Shown piece by piece: positions 35,487 to 43,225 of a DNA stretch of 55,744 bases. The stretch's first letter is position 1; every line of letters starts with the position of its first letter. Position numbers and translations under genes: made by a program. Under the pieces are notes generated by a model, which was not told where the DNA came from, did not search any database, and saw only the letters and a program-made list of their open reading frames with translations. Origin of the DNA: Rhizorhapis sp. SPR117 (GTDB lineage Bacteria > Pseudomonadota > Alphaproteobacteria > Sphingomonadales > Sphingomonadaceae); the NCBI RefSeq assembly GCF_021742065.1, contig NZ_JAKKIE010000027.1, positions 1 through 55,744 on the forward strand, read 5' to 3'.

Positions 35487-36293
35487 ATGCGATTTTATCG
35501 ATGGATATGGGGTGTGATCCTTGGGCTATCGGCGGTGGGCATGCCGTTGGCAGCGCAGGATAATGATCCCCTGGCGGCTACCGGCGTAACCGACAGCGGT
35601 TATGTCATTGGCGTTGATGATGTCATTGAAGTCTCGCTGGTCGGCGTGCCCGACTATCGAACGCGGGTGAAGGTGCAGGCTGACGGCAGGGTGCAGCTTC
35701 CCTATGTTGAAAGTGTGTCGGCAGCGGACAAGACATCGCTTGCTCTCAGCCGGGAAATCGCGCGGCGGCTGGCGAGTGGCGGCTATTATGTAAAGCCGCA
35801 GGTCATCGTCGATATTGTGTCCTATGCCAGCCGCTATGTGACGGTGTTGGGCGCTGTCGCCAATCCGGGGCTGGTGCCGGTGGACCGGGATTATCGCCTG
35901 TCGGAGATACTGGCGCGTGTTGGCGGCACGCGGGCCGATGGCGCAGATCATGTGAAGCTGCGGCGCGAAACTGGCGCAGAAATGGTGCTGGACCTCACCA
36001 CGCTGGCTACCGGCGGCGAGAGCACCGATCCGCAGGTCGCGCCCGGTGACAAGATCTATGTTCCCGAGGCGGAGCAATTCTTCATTTATGGACAGGTCAA
36101 TGCGCCCGGCGTTTATCGCGTCGTGAGCGGGATGACCGTGCGGCAGGCGCTAGCGCGCGGTGGCGGGCTGACCCAGCTTGGCACCGAAAGACGTGTGAAG
36201 ATTTTCCGCAATGGGGCGGAGGTCAAGGGTGCGGGACTGGAAAGCGCGGTCACGCCCGAAGACGTGGTCGTCGTGGGCGAACGGTATTTCTGA
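35487..36293 (+). CDS. Wza-type polysaccharide export protein
   Basis: A 268-residue periplasmic/outer-membrane export protein; ATG 35487 is preceded by GAGGGG. The signal peptide ends in AVGMPLAAQ and lacks a lipobox cysteine. The Poly_export domain is YVIGVDDVIEVSLVGVPDYRTRVKVQADGRV, followed by two SLBB domains (VTVLGAVANPGLVPVDRDYRLSEILARVGG and FFIYGQVNAPGVYRVVSGMTVRQALARGGG). The absence of a long C-terminal helix suggests that the neighbouring barrel forms the outer-membrane pore. Confidence 0.93.
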   Translation: MRFYRWIWGVILGLSAVGMPLAAQDNDPLAATGVTDSGYVIGVDDVIEVSLVGVPDYRTRVKVQADGRVQLPYVESVSAADKTSLALSREIARRLASGGYYVKPQVIVDIVSYASRYVTVLGAVANPGLVPVDRDYRLSEILARVGGTRADGADHVKLRRETGAEMVLDLTTLATGGESTDPQVAPGDKIYVPEAEQFFIYGQVNAPGVYRVVSGMTVRQALARGGGLTQLGTERRVKIFRNGAEVKGAGLESAVTPEDVVVVGERYF

Positions 36294-36303
36294 GAGGCAC
36301 GAC

Positions 36304-37665
36304 ATGAGTATCCAGCAATTCTTCGCCATATTATGGGCGCGTCGGGCCTTTGTTTTCGTGACGCTGGCAGGTGCGTTGACGAGCGCGCTGTTTGTCGCGT
36401 TCCTGTTGCCGCCGCGTTATGAAGCGACATCGCGGGTCATGCTGAATTTCATCAAGCCCGATCCGGTGACGGGCGAAGTCATTTCATCCAGTTTCGCGCG
36501 CACCTATACCAAGACGCAAAGCGAACTGATCCGGGATTATCGGGTTGCGGGGCAGGTGGTGGACAGGTTGGGCATGGGTGGCGATCCCGTGCTACAGGCG
36601 CAATTTGCCAGACTGCCGCCAGAGCAACGCACAGACTTTCGTCGCTGGCTGGCGGATTCAATCATAGCGCGAACCAATGCCGATCTGGTGCCCGGCACCA
36701 ATATATTGGAGATTTCCTACCGTTCGACCAATGCGCAAATCGCAGGGATCGTCGCTGATGCGTTGCGGGAGGCCTATATCGATTCCAGCCTTGCCGACCG
36801 GCGTGAGGAGGCGCAGCGCAACGCCAACTGGTTCGAGCGTCAGGCCCAGGACATTCAGGCGAAACTGGAACAAGCGGAAAAGGCCAAGGCGGCGTTCGAA
36901 AAGAAGCACGACATCGTGTTGCAGGACGATAATAGCGACATCGACAGCATACGTCTGGCCGCGCTGGCCGGGGCGAGCGCGCCGGTTATTCCAGCTTTGT
37001 CGCCGGTCATGCCGGTTTCTTCGGCAGCGGTCGCGCAACTGGCGCAGGTCGATGCAGCCATTGCGCAGGCGCGCGAGCGGCTGGGCCCCAGTCATCCCCA
37101 GATGCAGGCGTTGCGCGAACAGCGCCAGATCATCGAGGCGCAGGTCGCACGTGACAGGGCCGCCGCCAGCGCGGTCAATGCCGCAGCGGCCCGAGCGGCG
37201 GGGGCGGGCGCCGCGACCATCCGCCGGGAAGTGGCGGAACAGCGATCAAAGGTGATTGGTCAGCGCGACCAGTTGGGAACGCTACGCAAGCTGAAGGATG
37301 GCGTTGACCTGCAACGGGCTCAACTGGGCAAGATCAACGAACGAGTTGGTGAATTACGGCAAGAGGCCGAGGCGGGGCAGAGCGGCCTGACGACGTTGGG
37401 CAATGCAGTCACGCCGTCTGCCCCCTATTTTCCCAACAAGCCGCTGATCCTGTTGGGCGCGGGGATATTTGGCATTGTCATTGGCGCATTGTCGGGACTG
37501 TTGCTGGAATTGCTGGGCCGAAAGGTGCGCAGCGAAGGCGATGTCATCAATGGGTTCGATATGCCGTTGCTCGCCGTGATGCCGGGGCCGGACGATGGCA
37601 TACAGCAGGGACTGATAGGACGGGTGCGGGAATTTCTGCTGCCACGATATGGGACTGTCAGGTGA
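36304..37665 (+). CDS. Wzz/Wzc N-type chain-length determinant
   Basis: A 453-residue inner-membrane co-polymerase. Membrane helix 1 (FVFVTLAGALTSALFVAFLL) starts near residue 16. The periplasmic part has long coiled coils (about 175-400, RREEAQRNANWFERQAQDIQAKLEQAEKA and others) and a proline-containing membrane helix near 410-432 (LILLGAGIFGIVIGALSGLL). It has no kinase domain; this is encoded by the next gene, as in split EpsF/EpsG pairs. Start ATG 36304 follows GAGAGG closely. Confidence 0.92.
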   Translation: MSIQQFFAILWARRAFVFVTLAGALTSALFVAFLLPPRYEATSRVMLNFIKPDPVTGEVISSSFARTYTKTQSELIRDYRVAGQVVDRLGMGGDPVLQAQFARLPPEQRTDFRRWLADSIIARTNADLVPGTNILEISYRSTNAQIAGIVADALREAYIDSSLADRREEAQRNANWFERQAQDIQAKLEQAEKAKAAFEKKHDIVLQDDNSDIDSIRLAALAGASAPVIPALSPVMPVSSAAVAQLAQVDAAIAQARERLGPSHPQMQALREQRQIIEAQVARDRAAASAVNAAAARAAGAGAATIRREVAEQRSKVIGQRDQLGTLRKLKDGVDLQRAQLGKINERVGELRQEAEAGQSGLTTLGNAVTPSAPYFPNKPLILLGAGIFGIVIGALSGLLLELLGRKVRSEGDVINGFDMPLLAVMPGPDDGIQQGLIGRVREFLLPRYGTVR

Positions 37666-38486
37666 TGGAACGTTTGCGCAAGGTGTCTCGATTTCGCTCG
37701 ACACGAACGGAACTGAGTCAAGCAGACGCCCTGACCCTGGATGGCGCTGACCGGATTGGAATGAATATGGACGATCAAGCCATCATGGACGGTGGAAGTG
37801 ACGCCCCCGGATTATTGGAGAATCCTCCCGAGCCGGGCGTCCAGCCGCAATTTCATCTGTCGAAGGGCATTATCCTCGCTGCGGACGGCGATGGACCGCG
37901 TGCCGAGGCGTTGCGGTCGTTGCGAACGCAATTGATGGAGCGGCACTTGAAGCGGGGACGGCGGGCGATTGCGGTTTGCGGACCAGGTGAAGGCGTGGGC
38001 ACCAGCTTCATGGCGGCCAATCTGGCTTTCGCCTTCGCACGGGCAGGGGTGAGGACATTGCTGATCGACACCAATTTGCGCTGCCCCGCCATCCATCAAT
38101 TCATCGTGCCGGGTCAGCCGGTGAGCGGCCTTGACCAATGCCTGTCGTTGCAGGGAGCAAGCTTTGCCGATGCGGTTCAGAATGATGTCATTACCAACCT
38201 GTCCGTCATCTATTCGGGCGGGCCTGCCACAGATGCGTTGGAGAAATTATCGGGTCCGCGGTTCCAGCCGTTGATGGACATGTGCATCCGCGATTTCGAT
38301 GTCTGCATTGTCGATACACCGCCCGCCAACCGCTATGCCGATGCGCTGCGGATTACCGCAGTGGCAGGCTATGGCCTGATCGTGTTGCGCAAGCATGTCA
38401 GCTTTGTGCAGGATGTGGACACATTGACCGCGCAAATCGGGGCGACCGGGGCGCGTGTCATCGGCGCCGTGCTGAACGCATATTGA
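37665..38486 (+). CDS. BY-kinase-like (EpsG-type) P-loop protein with altered Walker A
   Basis: A 273-residue cytosolic protein of the CpsD/CapB fold, coupled by TGATG to the chain-length protein. The P-loop region reads GPGEGVGTS (106-114): aligned to the MinD-type GVGKT, the nucleotide-binding lysine is a threonine. Walker A' is LLIDTNLRCP and Walker B is VCIVDTPPAN. There is no C-terminal tyrosine cluster; only the final residue is tyrosine. EpsG-type family members often have deviant P-loops, so kinase activity is doubtful and the protein may act as a structural partner of the Wzz-like protein. Confidence 0.85.
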   Translation: MERLRKVSRFRSTRTELSQADALTLDGADRIGMNMDDQAIMDGGSDAPGLLENPPEPGVQPQFHLSKGIILAADGDGPRAEALRSLRTQLMERHLKRGRRAIAVCGPGEGVGTSFMAANLAFAFARAGVRTLLIDTNLRCPAIHQFIVPGQPVSGLDQCLSLQGASFADAVQNDVITNLSVIYSGGPATDALEKLSGPRFQPLMDMCIRDFDVCIVDTPPANRYADALRITAVAGYGLIVLRKHVSFVQDVDTLTAQIGATGARVIGAVLNAY

Positions 38487-38488
38487 TC

Positions 38489-39361
38489 GTGGCGCAAATC
38501 GCCGCATCAGGGCCATGGCGCATGGCGCGTCCGGGAAGCGGATGGTTCATGCTTTTTGGATTGGCGGCGCTGGTTTTACCGACGCTGGTTTCACTGGCGC
38601 GGCTTGCATGGTCGACAGAGGCAGGCGCGCATGGGCCGATCGTGCTGGCGACCGGGCTTTGGCTGTTCTGGCGGCGCTGGCCGGAATTGATGGAGATGCG
38701 GCGACCCGGCAATAGCGCCCTGACGGTGGCGGCCTTTCTTGGCATGTTGCCCTTTTATATTTTCGGGCGCGCCTATGATTTTCTGTTCATCGAGGCTGGC
38801 GCATTGTTCGGGGCCTTGTGCGTGTTGTTCTATGGCCGTTTTGGCGGCGCGGCGATGTGTCGGCACTGGTTCCTTCTTGTGTATATGGCGTTTCTGGTTC
38901 AGCCGCCCGGCTGGGCCATGGATAGTCTGACCGCGCCCCTGAAAGCGTTCGTGTCGGCGGCATCGAGCGATTTCATGCGCGCACTGGGATTCCCCGTCTA
39001 TCGGGAAGGGGTGACGCTTTATATCTCGCAATATCAATTGCTGGTGGAGGACGCCTGTTCGGGGCTGAACAGTCTGGTCGGGCTGACGTCTATCAGTCTG
39101 TTCTACATCTATGTGTTGCGAGAGACGGGCTGGCGTTATTCGTTGCTGCTCACCGGCCTGATCGTGCCAGTGGCGGTGTTGGCCAATATCGTGCGGATCA
39201 GCATGCTGGTGCTTTTGACCTATTATTTCGGGGATTCGGTCGTGCAGGGGTTTCTGCATTTCGCGCCGGGATTTCTGCTGTTCGCCTTGTCGCTTGCTCT
39301 GATATTCGGGATCGATGCGGGCTTGGGCAGGCTGTTGGGTTTGCGGGAGCGGCGATTGTGA
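38489..39361 (+). CDS. xrtV: Exosortase (EpsH-type, probably class V)
   Basis: A 290-residue polytopic membrane protease/transpeptidase if started at GTG 38489; ATG 38522 is an equally possible start. The catalytic triad is visible: Cys190 in EDACSGLNSL, Arg236 in ANIVRI, His257 in QGFLHFAPGF. Eight or so membrane helices surround it. Exosortases cut PEP-CTERM-like sorting tails and hand the protein to an EPS-linked anchor. The class V call rests on the sphingomonad setting and the small accessory protein, not on a model match. No sorting-tail substrate is encoded in this window. Confidence 0.88.
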   Translation: MAQIAASGPWRMARPGSGWFMLFGLAALVLPTLVSLARLAWSTEAGAHGPIVLATGLWLFWRRWPELMEMRRPGNSALTVAAFLGMLPFYIFGRAYDFLFIEAGALFGALCVLFYGRFGGAAMCRHWFLLVYMAFLVQPPGWAMDSLTAPLKAFVSAASSDFMRALGFPVYREGVTLYISQYQLLVEDACSGLNSLVGLTSISLFYIYVLRETGWRYSLLLTGLIVPVAVLANIVRISMLVLLTYYFGDSVVQGFLHFAPGFLLFALSLALIFGIDAGLGRLLGLRERRL

Positions 39362-40032
39362 CCGGCACCCGGCGGGATATGCTGGTGGGCATGGCAGGCC
39401 TTGCCGCCGCTGGGCTGGCGTGGCGGTTGACACCCCGAGGGACGATAGATCGAATCAATGGGGCCAAGCTGGCCGATATTGTGCCGGAACGATTTGCCGC
39501 ATGGTCATCCAGTCCTTCGGACAGCCTGATCCAGCCGAAAACGGAGGGCACGCTTGCCGATCAGCTTTATTCCGACACTTTGACGCGCATCTATTCGCAT
39601 GAGCGAACGGGTGAAGCGGTCATGGTCCTGATGGCTTACGGCAATACGCAAAGCGACCTGTTGCAATTGCATCGGCCCGAAACCTGCTACCCCGCTTTTG
39701 GTTATGAAATCCGCCATAGTGCGGTGGCGCGGGTGGCCTATCGGGGTGGATCAGTGCCGGTCCGCGAACTGATTGCGGTGGGACCGGCGCGGACCGAATC
39801 CATCCTGTACTGGACACGCGTGGGGGACAGCCTGCCGGTCAACAGCCGGGAACAGCGGATCGACAAGCTGCGCACGGCCATGGCGGGCTATATTCCCGAT
39901 GGACTGCTTGCCCGTTTTTCGGTGTTGGGGGACGAAAGCGGCAGCTTTACAAGATTGTCGGATTTTGCGGGGGGATTGCTGAATGCCGTTCCTGACGGGC
40001 ATATGGCGGCGCTGGTGGGCAGGGGCCATTGA
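39358..40032 (+). CDS. epsI: EpsI-family exosortase-associated protein
   Basis: A 224-residue protein from GTG 39358, overlapping the exosortase stop (GTGA). The N-terminus TRRDMLVGMAGLAAAGLAW looks like a twin-arginine or uncleaved signal anchor. The periplasmic domain carries the EpsI/DUF3485 features: YSHERTGEAVMVLMAYGNTQ, the invariant LHRPETCYPAFGYEI with a cysteine, and ILYWTRVGD. In many species this domain is fused to exosortase; here it is separate. It closes the export/sorting operon. Confidence 0.9.
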   Translation: MTGTRRDMLVGMAGLAAAGLAWRLTPRGTIDRINGAKLADIVPERFAAWSSSPSDSLIQPKTEGTLADQLYSDTLTRIYSHERTGEAVMVLMAYGNTQSDLLQLHRPETCYPAFGYEIRHSAVARVAYRGGSVPVRELIAVGPARTESILYWTRVGDSLPVNSREQRIDKLRTAMAGYIPDGLLARFSVLGDESGSFTRLSDFAGGLLNAVPDGHMAALVGRGH

Positions 40033-40143
40033 TGCGCTTACTCGATTATCGATAGATACAGGCTATCAAAACACCGAATATTCTATTGGAAGCCTCGATC
40101 ACGGTCGCTAGTAAGAAGCCGACCGAGTTTCAGGAGACGACCG

Positions 40144-41256
40144 ATGAAGACCAGAGCCGCCATTGCTGTTGCGCCCAACAAACCGCTTGAGATTCACGAG
40201 GTCGATCTGTCGGGGCCGAAGGCCGGGGAGGTGCTGGTCGAAATCATGGCGACGGGCGTCTGTCATACCGATGCCTATACACTGGAGGGCAAGGACAGCG
40301 AAGGAATTTTCTCGTCGATCCTGGGGCATGAAGGCGCGGGCATCGTGCGCGAGGTGGGGCCAGGTGTTACGTCGGTGAAGGTCGGCGACCATGTGATCCC
40401 GCTCTACACGCCCGAATGCCGGGAATGCAAAACCTGCCTGTCACAGAAGTCGAACCTGTGCACGTCGATTCGATCGACGCAGGGGCAGGGCCTGATGCCG
40501 GACGGGACCAGCCGGTTTTCAATGGGCGGCGAGACGCTGTTTCACTATATGGGCTGTTCGACCTTTTCGAATTTTACCGTCATGCCCGAAATAGCGGTGG
40601 CGAAAATCCGCGAAGATGCGCCGTTCGACAAGGTTTGCTACATTGGGTGCGGCGTGACCACGGGCGTAGGAGCGGTGATCTGGACCGCTGGCGTGGAGCC
40701 GGGCAGCAATGTTGTCGTCTTTGGACTTGGCGGCATCGGTCTGAACGTCATTCAGGGTGCGCGGCTGGTCGGTGCGAACAAGATCATCGGCGTGGATGTG
40801 AATCCCGCCAAAAAGGCGATGGCCGAAAAGTTCGGCATGACGCATTTCATCAATCCCAAGGAAGTCGGCTTTGACAAGGTTGTGGCGGCAGTGGTCGATG
40901 CGACCGATGGCGGCGCAGATTATAGTTTCGATTGCACCGGCAATACCGACGTGATGCGGCAGGCACTGGAATGTTGCCACCGCGGCTGGGGCGAAAGCGT
41001 CATCATTGGCGTTGCCGAAGCGGGCAAGGAAATCTCCACCCGGCCGTTCCAGCTCGTCACCGGGCGCGTATGGAAGGGTTCGGCCTTTGGCGGCGCGCGT
41101 GGGCGCACGGATGTGCCCAAGATTGTCGACATGTATATGGATGGAAAGATCAATATCGACGATCTGATCACGCATACCATGCCATTGGATGACATCAACA
41201 AGGCGTTTGATCTGATGCATGCGGGGGAGAGTATTCGTAGCGTCGTGCTGTACTGA
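40144..41256 (+). CDS. frmA: S-(hydroxymethyl)glutathione dehydrogenase (class III ADH)
   Basis: A 370-residue cytosolic zinc enzyme that oxidises S-hydroxymethylglutathione (from formaldehyde) with NAD to S-formylglutathione, and can reduce S-nitrosoglutathione. Catalytic zinc ligands are Cys40, His62 and Cys169; structural zinc ligands are Cys92, Cys95, Cys98 and Cys106; the NAD motif is GLGGIGL. Length is canonical. CAGGAG lies 7 bases before the ATG. A GATAG/CTATC inverted repeat (40051-40067) upstream could be regulatory. It is first of a three-gene formaldehyde operon. Confidence 0.96.
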   Translation: MKTRAAIAVAPNKPLEIHEVDLSGPKAGEVLVEIMATGVCHTDAYTLEGKDSEGIFSSILGHEGAGIVREVGPGVTSVKVGDHVIPLYTPECRECKTCLSQKSNLCTSIRSTQGQGLMPDGTSRFSMGGETLFHYMGCSTFSNFTVMPEIAVAKIREDAPFDKVCYIGCGVTTGVGAVIWTAGVEPGSNVVVFGLGGIGLNVIQGARLVGANKIIGVDVNPAKKAMAEKFGMTHFINPKEVGFDKVVAAVVDATDGGADYSFDCTGNTDVMRQALECCHRGWGESVIIGVAEAGKEISTRPFQLVTGRVWKGSAFGGARGRTDVPKIVDMYMDGKINIDDLITHTMPLDDINKAFDLMHAGESIRSVVLY

Positions 41257-41287
41257 CTAACTACGTCCATTTCAGGAGAGAGAAAAT

Positions 41288-41665
41288 ATGTTCACGCACG
41301 TCATGGTCGGCGCCAATGATGTCGCCAAAGCCAAGAAATTCTATGATGCGGTGTTGGGGGCGCTCGCCATCCCGGCGGGCTTTGATGCCGGAGAGCGAGT
41401 GTTTTACCAAGCCAATGGCGGTGCATTCGGGGTTGGAAAGCCGATTAACGGCGATGCCGCATGCTTTGCCAACGGCGGTACAATCGGCTTTGCCGCGCCC
41501 GGCAAGGAAGCGGTCGATGCCTTCCATGCCGCTGGTCTTGTCCATGGCGGTACTTGCGAGGGTGTGCCGGGACTTCGTCCACAGGCTCCGGGCAAGGCTT
41601 ATGGTGCTTATTTACGTGATCCTGATGGCAACAAGCTCTGCGCTTTTTGCCAACTGTCGGAGTAA
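41288..41665 (+). CDS. VOC (glyoxalase/bleomycin-resistance fold) protein
   Basis: A 125-residue metalloenzyme-fold protein with two beta-alpha-beta-beta-beta units: MFTHVMVGANDVAKAKKFYDAVLGAL at the start and GKAYGAYLRDPDGNKLCAFCQ at the end. The preceding AGGAGAG gives a strong ribosome site. It lies between the two glutathione-dependent formaldehyde genes, so a glutathione conjugate is a likely ligand. Its precise reaction is unknown. Confidence 0.9.
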   Translation: MFTHVMVGANDVAKAKKFYDAVLGALAIPAGFDAGERVFYQANGGAFGVGKPINGDAACFANGGTIGFAAPGKEAVDAFHAAGLVHGGTCEGVPGLRPQAPGKAYGAYLRDPDGNKLCAFCQLSE

Positions 41666-41673
41666 GTTGTGGC

Positions 41674-42516
41674 ATGATGATTGAAACCCTTTCCAGCAAC
41701 AAGAGCTTTGGCGGCGTGCAGGGCGTGTACAAGCACGCCTCGCAAGAAACCGGCACGGACATGACCTTTGCAGTTTTCGTGCCGCCCCATGCGGAGGGCA
41801 CGATACTGCCGGTGGTGTGGTATCTGTCAGGCCTGACCTGCACCCATGCAAATGTGATGGAAAAGGGCGAATATCGGCGTGTTGCGGCGGAATTGGGTAT
41901 GATCGTCGTGTGTCCGGACACGTCTCCGCGGGGAGAAGGCGTCCCTGACGATCCAGAAGGTGCCTATGATTTCGGGCTAGGCGCGGGCTTTTATGTCAAT
42001 GCGACTGTAGAGCCGTTTGCGAAGAATTACCGGATGCTGGCGTATGTGACGCAGGAGCTGCCCGCCGCCATAGCGGAGAATTTCCCTGCCGACATGGCGC
42101 GCCAGTCGATTTTCGGCCATTCGATGGGCGGCCATGGGGCATTGACCATCGCCCTCAAGAATCCCGATCAGTACAAAAGCGTTTCGGCATTTTCGCCGAT
42201 CGTTTCGCCGCTCAACTGCCCTTGGGGCGAGAAGGCGCTGACGGGATATGTCGGGCCGGACAAGGCGGCGTGGCGGGATTATGATGCCTGTGCCTTGATC
42301 GAGGATGGCGCGCGCGTGCGGGACATATTGGTCGATCAGGGCGGTGCGGACAATTTTCTTGAAGAGCAGTTGAAGCCGCACTTGCTGGTAGAAGCGTGCC
42401 AGAAAGCCGGGATTCCCCTGACGCTGCGGATGCAGCCGGGATATGACCATAGCTATTATTTCATCTCCACCTTTATGGAAGACCATTTGCGCTGGCATGG
42501 CGAGCGCCTTGGATAA
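41674..42516 (+). CDS. fghA: S-formylglutathione hydrolase
   Basis: A 280-residue alpha/beta hydrolase (esterase D family) releasing formate and glutathione. The nucleophile elbow GHSMGGHG holds Ser150; the catalytic histidine is in GYDHSYYFI near the C-terminus, and LSGLTCTHAN is the family oxyanion region. It starts at ATG 41674 or the adjacent ATG 41677. It completes the formaldehyde pathway begun by the dehydrogenase upstream. Confidence 0.95.
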   Translation: MMIETLSSNKSFGGVQGVYKHASQETGTDMTFAVFVPPHAEGTILPVVWYLSGLTCTHANVMEKGEYRRVAAELGMIVVCPDTSPRGEGVPDDPEGAYDFGLGAGFYVNATVEPFAKNYRMLAYVTQELPAAIAENFPADMARQSIFGHSMGGHGALTIALKNPDQYKSVSAFSPIVSPLNCPWGEKALTGYVGPDKAAWRDYDACALIEDGARVRDILVDQGGADNFLEEQLKPHLLVEACQKAGIPLTLRMQPGYDHSYYFISTFMEDHLRWHGERLG

Positions 42517-42540
42517 TATAACCATATAGGTAAAAATACC

Positions 42541-42569
42541 TTGACAGCGTCACGCTGTTTCGGTACATA
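42541..42569 (+). promoter_or_regulatory. Strong sigma-70-like promoter with embedded palindrome
   Basis: TTGACA at 42541-42546, a 17-base spacer and TACATA at 42564-42569 form a near-consensus promoter preceded by AT-rich DNA. ACAGCGT at 42544-42550 and ACGCTGT at 42552-42558 make a perfect 7-bp inverted repeat around one central base, covering the -35 end and half of the spacer. That is a typical repressor operator position. Confidence 0.7.
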
Positions 42570-42575
42570 AGTAAC

Positions 42576-42643
42576 ACGCTGAAGAATTGTGAGTCGCAGA
42601 GGTGGTGCGGCTGAGAGGCTCGACTGGATGGTCGGGCCTTTTT
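42576..42643 (+). ncRNA. Candidate short leader RNA/attenuator before GTA-like genes
   Basis: Transcription from the promoter just upstream would begin near 42576 and meet an intrinsic terminator at 42617-42643, giving about 68 nt. No start codon with a credible ribosome site and useful frame is visible inside. It ends 35 bases before the g1 start. It could be an independent small RNA or the terminated form of the GTA operon leader. No known RNA family is recognised. Confidence 0.45.
42617..42643 (+). terminator. Intrinsic terminator upstream of g1
   Basis: GGCTCGAC (42617-42624) pairs with GTCGGGCC (42631-42638) over eight base pairs, one of them G-T, with a 6-base loop. TTTTT follows at 42639-42643. 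This is a regular rho-independent terminator placed between a strong promoter and the first GTA-like gene. Confidence 0.75.
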
Positions 42644-42677
42644 GCTGTGCGCTGTGTTTGCGGGATGGAGTGGGGAC

Positions 42678-43225
42678 ATGGCCGGGCGAAAGAAGGATGG
42701 AACAGACGAGCTGGTGCTGGCGCGCTGCTATGCCGGTGGCCGCGAGGGCAAGCCGCAGAAGCAGGTGGCGCGAAAAGGGGCATGCACCCAAAAGCAGAAG
42801 GCGATGTTTCTGGAGGTGCTGGAACAGACATCCAATGTCAGTGCCGCTTGCCGGGAAATCGGGAAAAGTTCGAGCACCATGTACGCGCTGCGTGAGCGCG
42901 ACCGGGCCTTTCATGATGCCTGGATGACGGCGCTGGAGCACGGCTTTGCCGCGTTGGAAATGGAGATGCTGCGGCGGGCGCGGTTCGGGCAGGATGTGAC
43001 GGAATATCGGCCCAAGAGGGCGGGACGGGCGAGGAGGTCGTCAAGCGCGTGCATAGTTACGACAATCGCCTGGGCTTGCAGCTATTGGCGCAGCATCTGG
43101 ATAAGGTCGCTGAATATCGTCTGTCGAAGGGGCGCGATGCCCCTGATGGGGCGCTGGCCCTTGCCGAGATCAAGGCGAGGTTGTTGACGATCAAGACCCG
43201 GACGGGCGAAGGCGGCGGCGGATGA
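42678..43225 (+). pseudogene. GTA g1-like / small terminase-like gene with frameshift
   Basis: The start is MAGRKKDGTDELVLARCYAGG. The middle (KQKAMFLEVLEQTSNVSAACREIGKSSSTMYALRERD, a helix-turn-helix-like segment) fits the g1/terminase small-subunit-like protein of sphingomonad GTA clusters. The frame breaks around 43011-43020 (CCCAAGAGGGCG). Read straight on, it runs to a stop at 43187 with an Arg-rich nonsense tail. One base missing there restores EEVVKRVHSYDNRLGLQLLA and a stop at 43223-43225 that overlaps the terminase ATG (ATGA), as expected for the intact gene. It is either a real single-base deletion or a sequencing error. Confidence 0.8.

Noticed and set aside
42601..42640. GGTGGTGCGGCTGAGAGG resembles the 5' part of a TPP riboswitch (CTGAGA).
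   Set aside because: The second conserved half (CTGATC/AATGCCAGCG-type) is missing, the space to the terminator is too short, and no thiamine gene follows.
43000..43030. Programmed frameshifting in the g1-like gene.
   Set aside because: No slippery heptamer of the usual type and no downstream pseudoknot seen; loss of one G explains it more simply.
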